The notes under the pieces: model-generated
Seen by the model: the letters and a program-made list of their open reading frames with translations, nothing else
Told to the model about the DNA's origin: nothing
The model's database searches: none
From: DASUNP01 sp963728545
GTDB taxonomy: Bacteria > Acidobacteriota > Blastocatellia > UBA7656
DNA length: 64,000 bases
Reading direction: 5' to 3'
Assembly (NCBI GenBank): GCA_963728545.1
Contig: CAVSKO010000002.1
Coordinates: 2,294,001-2,358,000, forward strand
Shown here: positions 1 through 8,868 of the stretch, in pieces
Numbering within the stretch: position 1 is the first letter of the stretch
Layout of the letters: the number at the start of each line of letters is the position of its first letter
Translations under genes and position numbers: made by a program

Positions 1-981
1 GGCATAGGCCAATCGGCTGTCGCCTCGATCACCGAGGCGCGCAACGCTACGGGTGCTTTCCGCTCGATATTTGATTTCACGGAGCGCGTCAACGCGCGGG
101 CCGCGGGCAAGCGCGTGCTTGAAAGCTTGATTCGAGGAGGGGCGTTCGACAGCCTGGGCCAGAATCGCGCGCGTCTATTCGCGGCAATCGATTCGGCCAT
201 TGAGAGCGGTCAGCGAACTCAACGCTCGCGCGCCACCGGGCAGACGGACCTTTTCGGCTCGCTCGCAACGGCTATGCCCGTAGCCGAACCGCAACTGCCT
301 TATGTCGAAGACTGGCAACATCACGAATTGCTCAAAGGCGAAAAAGAGACGCTGGGCTTTTACATTTCAGGCCACCCGCTTATGTACTACGATCAGGCGC
401 TTGCCGATTTCGCTAACGCAGATATTGACCGGCTTCAAAAATTTCATCACGGCGCGCAAGTCACTATCGGCGGCATAGTGATGGAACTCAACGTCCGCAC
501 GACAAAGAAAGGCGACCGCTTCGGCCTGTTCCACCTGGAAGACCGCTTCGGATCAGTAAAGGTAGTCGCATGGCCGGACGTGTTCGGCAAAGCGACCGGC
601 ATCATGCAAAGCGATGCGGCGGTGCTGGTGAAAGGGCGGCTGGAAATAGATGACGGCGGCAGCATGACGGTTATTTCGGACGAGATTCAGAGCCTTGAAA
701 ATATTCGCGAGCGCTCCGCGCGCAACATAGTCGTGCGCGTGAGCGGCGACGCTATTGACAACGAAAAGGTGGATCGCCTCCACGCGCTGCTCGACAGCCA
801 CCGAGGCGATTGCAGCGTCGTATTCGAAGTAGATTTGCCGAACGGAATGATGGTGCGCGTCCAGCCTAACCAGTTCGTTCGCGTTAAAGTCACGCCCGAG
901 CTTACGAACTCGATAAAAGAGATTCTGGGCAATTGCCGCGTCGAGCTGATCGTACAGCGAGCCAGCAGCGCCGCGAGCTAG
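1..981 (+). CDS. dnaE: DNA polymerase III subunit alpha, C-terminal part (5' end outside window)
   Basis: Replicative DNA polymerase catalytic subunit; only the last 326 residues are inside the window, and the reading frame is open from base 1. The first residues (GIGQSAVASITEAR) belong to the helix-hairpin-helix part that precedes the conserved KRVLESLIRGGAFDSLG segment. Around residues 155-215 an OB-fold is visible (VTIGGIVMELNVRTTKKGDR followed by a beta-rich run), the nucleic-acid-binding domain of DnaE. The C-terminal 110 residues are the usual variable tail that contacts the clamp and tau. Stop TAG at 979-981. The polymerase active site and PHP domain lie upstream and cannot be checked. 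Identification follows from the conserved motifs; DnaE1 versus an error-prone DnaE2 cannot be strictly separated from this fragment. Confidence 0.92.
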   Translation, partial: GIGQSAVASITEARNATGAFRSIFDFTERVNARAAGKRVLESLIRGGAFDSLGQNRARLFAAIDSAIESGQRTQRSRATGQTDLFGSLATAMPVAEPQLPYVEDWQHHELLKGEKETLGFYISGHPLMYYDQALADFANADIDRLQKFHHGAQVTIGGIVMELNVRTTKKGDRFGLFHLEDRFGSVKVVAWPDVFGKATGIMQSDAAVLVKGRLEIDDGGSMTVISDEIQSLENIRERSARNIVVRVSGDAIDNEKVDRLHALLDSHRGDCSVVFEVDLPNGMMVRVQPNQFVRVKVTPELTNSIKEILGNCRVELIVQRASSAAS

Positions 982-988
982 GATCGGA

Positions 989-1084
989 GCCTTTGGAGTG
1001 GGCCGAATTGTCGGCGCTTATTGGTTAGCTATTACGGCTTTGGCCTGACTCAAAAGCGGTGACAAGTCCCCGCACTCCAAAGGA
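989..1084. repeat. MITE-like palindromic intergenic element
   Basis: The gap after dnaE carries an 11-bp perfect inverted repeat, CCTTTGGAGTG at 990-1000 and CACTCCAAAGG at 1073-1083. Two smaller hairpins lie inside: GCCGA/TCGGC near 1003-1016, and GCGGTGAC/GTCCCCGC (one mismatch) near 1056-1073. No coding potential is evident. The nested-hairpin layout is that of small non-autonomous or REP-like intergenic repeats; copy number in the genome is unknown from this window. The rest of the gap to 1222 shows no clear promoter. Confidence 0.5.
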
Positions 1085-1222
1085 TGCTTTGACTTTCGAA
1101 CAGTTCTGCCTTTTGTCTTGTTTCCCTTCCCTCCCGGGTGCTAGAGTCTAAATTAGCCCTCGTGGCGGTTAGTTTGCCAACAAACCAAATCACATTAATA
1201 GGAATCTAACCGGCCAAAGCAG

Positions 1223-3757
1223 TTGAAAGGGACGGGATTTTGTAGAATTTTGGTTACTGTTACAAAAAAACCGAAAACTCAGGTCGTAAGGCGAGAGCAG
1301 AAACGCAAGGGCCTGCTCCGCCGCATATTCTCGCGAAAAATCTTAATCACGCTGGGCATACTTCTGCTGGTCGCCATCGCCGCCGCGGCGTTTTTCTTCG
1401 TCAAGTACTCGGTCATGATCAATGACTGGCGCCAGGGCGATGTGATCGTGCGCACCACGGGCATATACGCCGCGCCGCGCTCGATACGCGTGGGCCAGGC
1501 CGTCACGCTTGATCAGCTTAAAAGCTATCTCGACAGCATAGGCTACGTTGAGTCGAGCAAAGAGGCGGACTCGAAGCGCGGGCGCTATCTTATAAAAGGC
1601 GGCTCAATCGAGATTCATACGAGCAGCGATTCTAAAGTTAATAACGCTCCGCAGTTTCCAAATATCACCGTGTCGTTCGGCGGCAACGGGCGCGGCATAA
1701 GCAAGATTACGAGCAGCGATAGCAAGCGCAACCTGGACACCGCGTTGATCGAGCCTGAGATGATGACCGCTTTTTCCAACGATAAGCAGCGTCAGAAACA
1801 GAAGCTCGTTTCATTCAAAGACCTGCCCAAACAATACATCGAAGCGGTGATCGCTATCGAAGACCGCCAGTTTTTGGATCATGCAGGCATAAACTTTCGA
1901 GGCATAGCGCGCGCCGTCTGGCGCGACGCCAGCGAAGGCGAGCTTCAGCAGGGCGGCTCTTCGATAACGCAGCAGCTTGTAAAAAACTTCTTCTTGACCT
2001 CTGAGCGGACATTTAAACGCAAAGTGCAAGAGATGGGAATTGCGCTCGTGCTTGAAACCAAGCTGTCGAAAGAGCAGATTTTCGAGCTTTACGCCAACGA
2101 CGTATATATGGGCCAGTCGGGCAGCTATTCGATAAACGGCGTGGGCGAGGCGGCATCCGTCTATTTTAATAAAGACGTGGTCAACCTGACGCTGCCCGAA
2201 GCGGCTTTTCTGGCCGGGATAATTCGCGGGCCGAGTCTGTATTCGCCTTACCGCGATCCTGAGCGCGCAAAAGCGCGGCGCAATCAGGTGCTCGACTCGA
2301 TGTTTGAAGCCGGGTTTATTGACGAGGCTCAGGCGAGGCAAGCCAAGGCGACAGAGTTGAAGATAGAGCCCAAGCGGCGGGCTGTGAATTCGGACGCGCC
2401 CTATTTTATCGATTACTTGCAGCAGCAACTATTGAGCGAGGCGGCTACACGCGATCTCGCGCAACAATCATTTCGCGTCTACGCGACAGTCGATATGGAT
2501 TTGCAGCGCGCCGCCGACAAGGCAGTAAACGACACTCTTACGAAACTCGATCCGATATTCTCGAAACGAAAAAAGAACCCGATCCCGCCCGGGACTCTTC
2601 AGGCCGCGCTCGTCGCCCTCAACCCGAAGACGGGCGAGATACTGGCTATGGTCGGGGGCCGCGATTATGGTCAGAGCCAGCTCAACCGCGCCGTAGAGGC
2701 CAACCGTCAGCCGGGGTCCGTCTTCAAGCCGATCGTTTACGCTACGGCCATCAACACTGCTTACGAAGATTCGAGCAAAGACGTTATCACGCCTGCGAGT
2801 ATGTTTTTGGATGCGCCTGAAACTTTTTATTATGGAGGGAGCAAAACCTACTCGCCCGATAATTTTGGGAAGTCATACTCTAATCGCGACGTATCTCTGC
2901 GCGACGGGCTTGTGCATTCGCTCAACGTCGTGACGGTTCGAATAGCCGAAAAGGTCACATACGGGAAAGTGGCGAAGATGGCTGAAAAACTGGGACTTCC
3001 TCGGCCCCAGCCCTTCCCTGCCCTTGCGCTCGGGACGGCGGAAGCCACGCCCCTACAGGTCGCGCAAGCTTACACGGCCTTCGCAAACAGCGGCAACCTC
3101 GCTACGGCGCGCCCGGTCAAGCGCATTACTAATTCGGACGGCATCTCTATAATCGAGACTCGCCCGGAGACGCGAGCCGTGCTGCGCCCCGAAGTGAGCT
3201 GGCTGATGACAAACATCATGCAGGATGTGCTGAACAAGGGGACGGCGGCGGGCGCGCGCGCTATGGGGTTTAACGGCCTGGCGGCAGGCAAGACCGGCAC
3301 TTCGCGTGACGGATGGTTTGCGGGCTATACGCCGAATCTGGTCTGCGTAGTGTGGGTTGGGTTTGACGATAATTCCGAGCTTGGGCTTGAGGGGTCGAAA
3401 TCGGCGCTGCCGATCTGGACGGCATTCATGAAGCAGGCGCTTGCGGCGCGGCCCGATCTGGGCGGCGACAGCTTTCAGAAGCCCGACGGCATAGTGAGCG
3501 CCGAGATAGACCCTACGACCGGGCTACTTGCGACAGACAATTGCCCGACGCGACGCGCGGAGTATTTTATCGAAGGCACCCAGCCCACGGAAAACTGCGA
3601 GGCGCACACAGGTCTTCCTATCGAGTCGCCGGATTCTCCGTCCGATGATCAGCCGCAGGAGCCCAAAGACCCTCCCGAAAAACCGACCCGCGACACGCGC
3701 GAGCCGGAAAAGCCGCTCGACCAGACGCGACCGCGAACCGTGACGCGCCGTCCATAA
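1223..3757 (+). CDS. Bifunctional class A penicillin-binding protein (PBP1b-like)
   Basis: Polymerises and cross-links peptidoglycan at the outer face of the inner membrane. After a basic N-terminus comes one transmembrane segment (about residues 35-60). A UB2H-like domain follows at about 75-150 (RSIRVGQAVTLDQLKSYLDS), the domain that in E. coli PBP1b binds the lipoprotein LpoB. The glycosyltransferase GT51 domain spans about 195-370, with catalytic Glu213 in the EDRQF motif and the GGSSITQQLVKN motif. The transpeptidase domain has SxxK at Ser499 (SVFK), SLN in HSLNVV and KTGT at 690. The C-terminal 60 residues are a Pro/Glu/Arg-rich tail. The start is uncertain: TTG at 1223 gives 844 residues, a second TTG at 1250 is in frame, and there is no strong ribosome site for either. 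UB2H favours a PBP1b rather than PBP1a assignment. Confidence 0.9.
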   Translation: MKGTGFCRILVTVTKKPKTQVVRREQKRKGLLRRIFSRKILITLGILLLVAIAAAAFFFVKYSVMINDWRQGDVIVRTTGIYAAPRSIRVGQAVTLDQLKSYLDSIGYVESSKEADSKRGRYLIKGGSIEIHTSSDSKVNNAPQFPNITVSFGGNGRGISKITSSDSKRNLDTALIEPEMMTAFSNDKQRQKQKLVSFKDLPKQYIEAVIAIEDRQFLDHAGINFRGIARAVWRDASEGELQQGGSSITQQLVKNFFLTSERTFKRKVQEMGIALVLETKLSKEQIFELYANDVYMGQSGSYSINGVGEAASVYFNKDVVNLTLPEAAFLAGIIRGPSLYSPYRDPERAKARRNQVLDSMFEAGFIDEAQARQAKATELKIEPKRRAVNSDAPYFIDYLQQQLLSEAATRDLAQQSFRVYATVDMDLQRAADKAVNDTLTKLDPIFSKRKKNPIPPGTLQAALVALNPKTGEILAMVGGRDYGQSQLNRAVEANRQPGSVFKPIVYATAINTAYEDSSKDVITPASMFLDAPETFYYGGSKTYSPDNFGKSYSNRDVSLRDGLVHSLNVVTVRIAEKVTYGKVAKMAEKLGLPRPQPFPALALGTAEATPLQVAQAYTAFANSGNLATARPVKRITNSDGISIIETRPETRAVLRPEVSWLMTNIMQDVLNKGTAAGARAMGFNGLAAGKTGTSRDGWFAGYTPNLVCVVWVGFDDNSELGLEGSKSALPIWTAFMKQALAARPDLGGDSFQKPDGIVSAEIDPTTGLLATDNCPTRRAEYFIEGTQPTENCEAHTGLPIESPDSPSDDQPQEPKDPPEKPTRDTREPEKPLDQTRPRTVTRRP

Positions 3758-3876
3758 GGCCGGAAACAGAGCCTATTGACCTCCGATTGCCCACAGAAAT
3801 TATTTTAACGAAATATGTATCTTTAGCCGTTAATGAGGCTCTTATGGCATGGGTAAACATCTCAGATCCTCTTTCT

Positions 3877-3906
3877 GGGCGTGCATCCTTTGCGCGCCCT
3901 TTTTTT
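3877..3906 (+). terminator. Rho-independent terminator
   Basis: An 8-bp stem, GGGCGTGC (3877-3884) pairing with GCGCGCCC (3892-3899), with a 7-nt loop, is followed immediately by seven T residues. It probably ends the PBP transcript 120 bp downstream of its stop. It also argues against any start of the aldolase upstream of this point. Confidence 0.85.
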
Positions 3907-3928
3907 GCCTCACACTTTTTTACGGGCG

Positions 3929-3957
3929 TTGACCTGGCAATCACGTAAGAATAGAAT
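3929..3957 (+). promoter_or_regulatory. Sigma-70 type promoter for the aldolase gene
   Basis: TTGACC (3929-3934), 17-nt spacer and TAGAAT (3952-3957) match the housekeeping consensus at 5/6 and 5/6. Transcription would start near 3964, about 50 nt before the aldolase start at 4016. Confidence 0.65.
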
Positions 3958-4015
3958 GGTTGGGCCGTTTTTTGGCTATTCCGGTTTAATTACTATCCCC
4001 GTACAGGAGGGCGAG

Positions 4016-5068
4016 ATGATCCAAGAAATCGAACGTATTCTCGGCGACGAGGCCGAAACGCTGCTGACGTACCAGAGCAGGACGATACCAAAAGAGTCGC
4101 TTCATTTGCCTGGCCCGGATTTCATTGATCGCGTAATGGTCGGCACAGATCGCTCGCCGACGGTGCTGCGCAATCTCGGGACGTTGTTTAATCACGGGCG
4201 ACTTGCGGGCACGGGTTACCTTTCAATCCTGCCCGTAGACCAGGGCATAGAGCATTCCGCCGGCGCTTCGTTTGCGCCTAACATAGAGTACTTTGACCCT
4301 GAGAATATATTACAACTGGCAATCGAAGGCGGCTGCAACGCCGTCGCCACCACTCTGGGCGCGATAGGATCGGTATCGCGCAAATACGTCCATAAGATTC
4401 CTTTTGTGCTCAAGCTCAATCACAACGAATTTCTCTCGTACCCGAACAGCTTCGATCAGATCGCGTTCGCTTCCGTAGATCAGGCGTTCGATCAAGGCTG
4501 CGTCGGCGTGGGGGCGACCATATACTTCGGGTCTGAAGAATCCAAGCGCCAGATACAGGAGATCACCCAGGCGTTCCAGCACGCGCACGAGTTGGGAATG
4601 TTTACGATACTCTGGTGCTACCTGCGCAACTCGGCATTCAAGACAAAGGAAAAAGATTATCACGTCGCGGCAGATTTGACGGGGCAGGCCAACCACCTGG
4701 GTGTCACACTGGAGGCCGACATAATCAAACAAAAGCTGCCCGAAAATAACGGCGGCTATGAAGCGCTCAAGTTCGGCAAGACGCACAAGAAGGTCTATTC
4801 CGAGCTTAGCTCGGACAACCCCATAGACCTGACGCGATATCAGGTCGCAAACTGCTACATGGGACGTGCGGGGCTTATCAACTCCGGCGGCGCGTCGGGT
4901 GAAAACGACATCCAGCAGGCAGTCCGCACAGCCGTAATCAATAAGCGCGCGGGCGGCACCGGGCTTATTTCCGGCCGCAAAGCTTTTCAAAAGCCGAGGA
5001 AAGAAGGCATCGAGATTTTGAACGCGATCCAGGACGTGTATCTCGCCAAAGAGATCACAGTGGCTTGA
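4016..5068 (+). CDS. fbaB: Class I fructose-bisphosphate aldolase (DhnA/FbaB type)
   Basis: Cleaves fructose 1,6-bisphosphate to dihydroxyacetone phosphate and glyceraldehyde 3-phosphate through a Schiff-base lysine. The 350-residue protein has the family signatures LPVDQGIEHSAG, ATTLGAIG, KLNHNEF, VGVGATIYFGSE and ADIIKQKLPENNGGY; the last probably holds the Schiff-base lysine region (inferred by family comparison). The ATG at 4016 is chosen because AGGAGG (4005-4010) lies 5 nt upstream. The frame is open back to 3881, but that stretch covers a terminator and the promoter. It is followed after 12 bp by a small coiled-coil gene in the same direction, so the two probably share a transcript. 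Confidence 0.92.
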   Translation: MIQEIERILGDEAETLLTYQSRTIPKESLHLPGPDFIDRVMVGTDRSPTVLRNLGTLFNHGRLAGTGYLSILPVDQGIEHSAGASFAPNIEYFDPENILQLAIEGGCNAVATTLGAIGSVSRKYVHKIPFVLKLNHNEFLSYPNSFDQIAFASVDQAFDQGCVGVGATIYFGSEESKRQIQEITQAFQHAHELGMFTILWCYLRNSAFKTKEKDYHVAADLTGQANHLGVTLEADIIKQKLPENNGGYEALKFGKTHKKVYSELSSDNPIDLTRYQVANCYMGRAGLINSGGASGENDIQQAVRTAVINKRAGGTGLISGRKAFQKPRKEGIEILNAIQDVYLAKEITVA

Positions 5069-5080
5069 GAGAGCAACGGC

Positions 5081-5416
5081 ATGGGCACAGATGAACCCAA
5101 ACAGCTTACGGTCGAGCTGATTATCAAGATGGTGAGCGAGCTTCGCTACAGCGTCTCGGAGTTTCAGGACAGCATCGAAACGCACCTGACGACGATAGAA
5201 CAGTTCTGGCGAAGCATAAAATCGCGGCTGGCAACGCTCGAAGCGCGCCTCGCGGGGTTGGAATTGCACCTGTCGTCGGCGCAGCCGGACCTTGAACGCC
5301 AAAGCGATCAGATGCAATCCTTGCTTCAAGACCTTTACGAAATAAGCACGGACTTGCGCAACATCCGATTGTCGTTCTACAAGTCGGTCGAAGATTTACC
5401 GCAAAGAGTAATGTAG
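5081..5416 (+). CDS. Small coiled-coil protein of unknown function
   Basis: This 111-residue protein was not recognised. It is rich in Leu, Glu, Arg and Ser with heptad-like spacing of hydrophobic residues between about 12 and 100, so it probably forms long helices or a coiled coil; no signal peptide or membrane segment is visible. A GAGAG ribosome site lies just upstream of the ATG. It starts 12 bp after the aldolase stop and is closed by a strong terminator, which makes a two-gene operon with fbaB likely. Confidence 0.7.
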   Translation: MGTDEPKQLTVELIIKMVSELRYSVSEFQDSIETHLTTIEQFWRSIKSRLATLEARLAGLELHLSSAQPDLERQSDQMQSLLQDLYEISTDLRNIRLSFYKSVEDLPQRVM

Positions 5417-5425
5417 AGGTGTGAA

Positions 5426-5457
5426 GGGCGGCTTGCTCAGGCCGCCCCTTTATTTTT
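5426..5457 (+). terminator. Rho-independent terminator of the fbaB operon
   Basis: Stem GGGCGGC (5426-5432) with GCCGCCC (5441-5447), 8-nt loop, then CTTTATTTTT. It abuts the stop codon of the convergent gene on the other strand. Confidence 0.85.
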
Positions 5458-6245
5458 CACTTCACCTCTTTGATATTGGAAGGCTTTGCAAAGACTTTTT
5501 CAGGGATGTTCGAGTTGAAGCTGACCGTATCAAAATTCGCTCGCGCCGTTTGCCGTCCCTCACGATAAAAATCCTGAATCGTCGGGAACAACACTCCACT
5601 GAAACCTACCCACCGATAATAACGCGCCTGATTGTTGGTCGTAGCCTCTCCGTTGACGGTCTTGTATTCGGTCATCAGCGGCAGATGTGTGCGCAAATCG
5701 AAATGCAAAGTAGCCGAAGCCCCGTCGGCAAAATCTATGCGCACGGCTTCCGAGAACGTATTGCGCCATGCCTCGCGCCGCCCGAGGTAGACGAGTTTCG
5801 CCCCGGGCTCTTGCCATGCGCGCCTGAGCAAGTTGTCCAGATCATACCTGATCGTCTGTTGAAAATTCTTGATCTGCTCGTCGGTTTGATCGCGTATGGC
5901 TTTCTGGTTGGCATCATAAATCCACCCCGTATTGCCGGAATTAGATTGAACGAACTTGGTATCGCCTTTGCCGAATTCCGTGCGCTCGCGATCAGGATAG
6001 ATTATGTAATCAACAAAATTCTGGGGCAGCAGAGAGATGCCTTTCTCGAAAGGCGTGAACTGTCCCTGACTGATCGTAGTGGTTACCTTGATATACGCAT
6101 CGCCCCCGCGCGCTTTTATAGCTTCGCGAATTACGGCGGCGGCCCGCGCGGGGTCAGGGTCGTCCTGTTCCTGCCGCGCCGCGCTCGCATTCACGCTCGC
6201 GGCGAGCGCAAGTAATGATAAGAAAATTGCTTTTAATGACTTCAA
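5457..6245 (-). CDS. Secreted protein of unknown function
   Basis: About 262 residues with a clear signal peptide: a Lys near the start, a hydrophobic run (IFLSLLALAASVNA) and AxA-like cleavage before RQEQDD. The mature part is beta-rich with repeated turns (RGGDAYIKVTTTI, TGWIYDANQKAI, DGASATLHFDLRTHLP), like periplasmic LolA-type or outer-membrane-lipoprotein-carrier folds; this is only a resemblance. The TTG at 6245 is chosen because GGAGG (6257-6253) sits 7 nt upstream; the frame stays open to an ATG at 6284 that has no ribosome site. It is convergent with the fbaB operon. Confidence 0.75.
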   Translation of the reverse strand: MKSLKAIFLSLLALAASVNASAARQEQDDPDPARAAAVIREAIKARGGDAYIKVTTTISQGQFTPFEKGISLLPQNFVDYIIYPDRERTEFGKGDTKFVQSNSGNTGWIYDANQKAIRDQTDEQIKNFQQTIRYDLDNLLRRAWQEPGAKLVYLGRREAWRNTFSEAVRIDFADGASATLHFDLRTHLPLMTEYKTVNGEATTNNQARYYRWVGFSGVLFPTIQDFYREGRQTARANFDTVSFNSNIPEKVFAKPSNIKEVK

Positions 6246-6321
6246 CAAGTTTCCTCCAGATTGCCCAACAGATTGGCCGCTCAAATTATAACACGCGGAT
6301 TACAGCGATATTCAAGACCTC

Positions 6322-6383
6322 TCACCGCCGCAGACACAGAGAAAAACTCTGCGCCCGCTCTGTGTTCTCTGTGTCTGCGGTGA
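6322..6383. repeat. Intergenic inverted repeat built on CAGACACAGAGAA
   Basis: TCACCG...CAGACACAGAGAA at 6322-6343 is repeated in inverse at 6365-6383; the left arm carries a 3-bp insertion. The two arms flank a 21-bp loop. It is one of several near-palindromic spacers in this window and codes for nothing recognisable. Confidence 0.6.
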
Positions 6384-6420
6384 ATCTTCAGCCTTCCCCA
6401 TACATTACCGCTACAAATGA

Positions 6421-6450
6421 AAAGCGGCACAAATTTCATTGTGCCGCTTT
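6421..6450 (-). terminator. Terminator of the ClpA-like gene
   Basis: Perfect 12-bp stem AAAGCGGCACAA (6421-6432) / TTGTGCCGCTTT (6439-6450) with a 6-nt loop, 28 bp beyond the stop of the ClpA-like gene. Read on the minus strand it ends in a short T-rich run; the flanking A/T makes it possibly bidirectional. Confidence 0.75.
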
Positions 6451-6477
6451 AATCGTTACGAACCGCAAAACCCGGAC

Positions 6478-8739
6478 TCAATCGAGAGGGCTAATCTTTA
6501 TCACCCCGTCAACTACATCGACAGAGAAGCGGCTGCCTTCTTTCCACCTCGTGGTCACGGGCAGTTTCACCAACTCGTCAATCGTGCGCTTAAGAAAACG
6601 CGCGCCGTAGGTGGGCGAGAACCCCTTCTCGACAAGATATACTATTGCTTCCTCGGTTATCTCTATGTGCTTGCCTTGATGCTTCATCTGCCGCTTGATC
6701 TTGCTCAAATAAAGCTCGGCGATCTGTTTCACTTCGTCTTGAGTAAGGGGCGAGAAGACGACTATCTCATCTATGCGGTTGCGGAATTCAGGCGAGAAGC
6801 GCTCTTCAGCCGCTTTTATCACCTCGCGGTTTATCGCGCTGATGTCGGCCAAAGATTTAGTCCCAAACCCTAACGGCTTCATGTACTTCTTAAAATTCTC
6901 GGAACCGAGGTTCGATGTCATAATTATTATCGCGTCTGAAAGGTAGACTTTCTTGCCGCGACCGTCCGTGAGCCACCCTTCGTCAAAAGCCTGCAAAAAG
7001 AGGTTGAGCAAATAAGGCGAAGCCTTCTCGATTTCGTCAAGCAGCAACACCGTGTAAGGGTTGTCACGCAGCCGCTCGGTCAGGATGCCGCCGCGCTCGC
7101 TGCCGACGATGCCTCGCGGCATGCCTATCAGCTTTTCGATAGCGATGGTTCCGTCCTGATATTCAGACATATCTATGCGGACCATCTTGTCATCATCGCC
7201 GAACATGAATTCTGCGACAGCCTTTGCAAGCTCGGTCTTTCCGACGCCCGTCGGCCCGAGAAACAGCAGCACCCCGTCGGGCTTATAAAAGTTCTCTTTC
7301 AGCGGCCCTTTGTTGAGTCGAAGCCGCTGCGCCACGGCTTTGATGGCGACCTTCTGGCCGATGACCCGCGACGAGAGCGATTCTTCCATGTGAACGAAGC
7401 GGTCGTTTGTGTCGCGGAAAATCATGTCGCGCGGGATGCGCGATTCCTGGCTGATAACGTCTATGATGTGCTCGGAGCGGACTTCGCCGCTTTCGGGCTG
7501 GTTGATCTCGACTTTGACCGCCGCCGTGTCGAGCCAGCCGATAACCTTGTCGGGCAGGTGAAGGTTGCGAACGTATCGCGGGGCCATCTCAAGGGCCGTG
7601 TCAATCGCTTCGTCCGAGATCGTAACGGAGTAGTTGCGCTCAAGGCGCGGGCGAACGCCAACGACTATCTTGCGCGTGTCCTCTACCGACGGCTCGTCAA
7701 CCTTAACGAGGCGGAACCGGCGCGCGAGCGCTTCATCTTCGGCGATGTACTCTTTGTACTCTGTCATAGTGGTCGCGCCGATGATGCGAATCTCGCCGCG
7801 AGCAAGGGCCGACTTGAACATATTGGCGGCGTCGGAACTGGCTCCCAGAGCCGATCCTGCGCCGATAATCGTGTGCGCTTCGTCTATAAAAAGTATCAGG
7901 TTATCGCGCTCTTTGACCTCGTTTATTATGCCCTGAATGCGCTCTTCAAACATTCCGCGCAGCATCGTTCCGGCCACTATGCCGGACATCTGCAACTGCA
8001 CGACGTGAGAGTTGCGCAAGCGTTGCGGAATGCTGTCGGCCTCCATCTCTATCTTGCGCGCGAGGCCCTCGACTACGGCAGTCTTTCCGACTCCGGCTTC
8101 GCCCACAAGCATGGGCGAGTTCGCCCTCTCGCGGTGACAGAGTATCTCTATCATCTGCCGTATCTCTTCGTTGCGGCCGATGACGGGCGGAAGCTTGTCC
8201 TGTCGGGCAAGCTTGTTGAGGCTGACGCCGAAATGCTTCAGGTAGGGCGGAAGCTCGTAGCGACGACGATACTTCTCTTCCTTTTCCTCGTGGCTGCGGA
8301 CGCGCGTCTGTATCTTTTGCATCACCATCTCCCGGTCTGCGCCCAGCCGCCTGAGCAGTTCTACGGGGAAACTGTGTACGTCTTTGAAAAGTGCTACGAA
8401 GAGGTCTGTCGATTCTATCAGGCGGCGGCCGCGCTCGTGCGCGTGCTTGAGCGCGTTCGATAGCAGAGTCCTCAGCGACTCTCCCATGCGTATGCCGCGC
8501 CCCAGGTAATCTCGCTGCCCGAGTTTCGTTTCGACGGCCTGCAAGACCACCTGCGGGTCGAGGTTAAGACTTTGCATCACTTCGTTAAAGAAGGGGCGCT
8601 CTACTTCCGCAATTGCTACCAGGACGTGTTCGGGAGCGAGTTGATTATGGTCGCGCGAGCGCGCCTCCTCGTAAGCTTTCCGAATAAGCCTGCGGCCACT
8701 CTCTGCTATTTTGTCGGTGAAAATTTCAAGATCTAACAT
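6478..8739 (-). CDS. ClpA/ClpC-type AAA+ unfoldase lacking the middle domain
   Basis: ATP-driven protein unfoldase, presumably the partner of ClpP. The roughly 753-residue protein has an N-terminal double Clp-N repeat (about 1-140). First AAA+ module: Walker A GEAGVGKT near 213-220 and Walker B LILFIDEAH. Second module: GPTGVGKT near 500, VLLLDEIEKA, and sensor region FRNRIDEIV. Between the modules there is no long coiled-coil M-domain, as in ClpA and unlike ClpB and typical ClpC. A LGFG tetrapeptide near the usual ClpP-contact loop could be the IGF-like motif (inference). The ATG at 8739 begins MLDLEIF; the frame extends to 8799 but with weak support. No clpS is adjacent. A second Clp ATPase lies at 34056-36494. 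Confidence 0.88.
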   Translation of the reverse strand: MLDLEIFTDKIAESGRRLIRKAYEEARSRDHNQLAPEHVLVAIAEVERPFFNEVMQSLNLDPQVVLQAVETKLGQRDYLGRGIRMGESLRTLLSNALKHAHERGRRLIESTDLFVALFKDVHSFPVELLRRLGADREMVMQKIQTRVRSHEEKEEKYRRRYELPPYLKHFGVSLNKLARQDKLPPVIGRNEEIRQMIEILCHRERANSPMLVGEAGVGKTAVVEGLARKIEMEADSIPQRLRNSHVVQLQMSGIVAGTMLRGMFEERIQGIINEVKERDNLILFIDEAHTIIGAGSALGASSDAANMFKSALARGEIRIIGATTMTEYKEYIAEDEALARRFRLVKVDEPSVEDTRKIVVGVRPRLERNYSVTISDEAIDTALEMAPRYVRNLHLPDKVIGWLDTAAVKVEINQPESGEVRSEHIIDVISQESRIPRDMIFRDTNDRFVHMEESLSSRVIGQKVAIKAVAQRLRLNKGPLKENFYKPDGVLLFLGPTGVGKTELAKAVAEFMFGDDDKMVRIDMSEYQDGTIAIEKLIGMPRGIVGSERGGILTERLRDNPYTVLLLDEIEKASPYLLNLFLQAFDEGWLTDGRGKKVYLSDAIIIMTSNLGSENFKKYMKPLGFGTKSLADISAINREVIKAAEERFSPEFRNRIDEIVVFSPLTQDEVKQIAELYLSKIKRQMKHQGKHIEITEEAIVYLVEKGFSPTYGARFLKRTIDELVKLPVTTRWKEGSRFSVDVVDGVIKISPLD

Positions 8740-8823
8740 TAATTCTTTTACTTTCAGCTTCGCGTGCAACCGTAGTACCGTGATGAAGCTATGCTTCACG
8801 ATTAGAGGATCGGTCCCTATCAG

Positions 8824-8852
8824 AGTATAACAGAGATAAAAACCTTACTCAA
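8824..8852 (-). promoter_or_regulatory. Promoter of the ClpA-like gene
   Basis: On the minus strand TTGAGT (8852-8847), 17 nt and TATACT (8829-8824) form a good housekeeping promoter about 85 nt upstream of the start. The -35 box abuts the target duplication of the insertion sequence. The leader contains a small hairpin (GTGAAGC/GCTTCATCAC). No CIRCE heat-shock operator was seen. Confidence 0.65.
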
Positions 8853-8868
8853 GAATCACAGCTTTCCG

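Noticed and set aside
4310..5329. Open frame of 339 codons opposite the aldolase gene
   Set aside because: Antisense to fbaB and the small coiled-coil gene; no motif.
5421..6215. Plus-strand open frame of 264 codons over the secreted unknown
   Set aside because: It starts in the fbaB terminator and lies opposite a gene with a clear signal peptide and ribosome site on the minus strand.
8740..8868. CIRCE operator before the ClpA-like gene
   Set aside because: The inverted repeat with 9-nt spacing typical of HrcA sites is not present.
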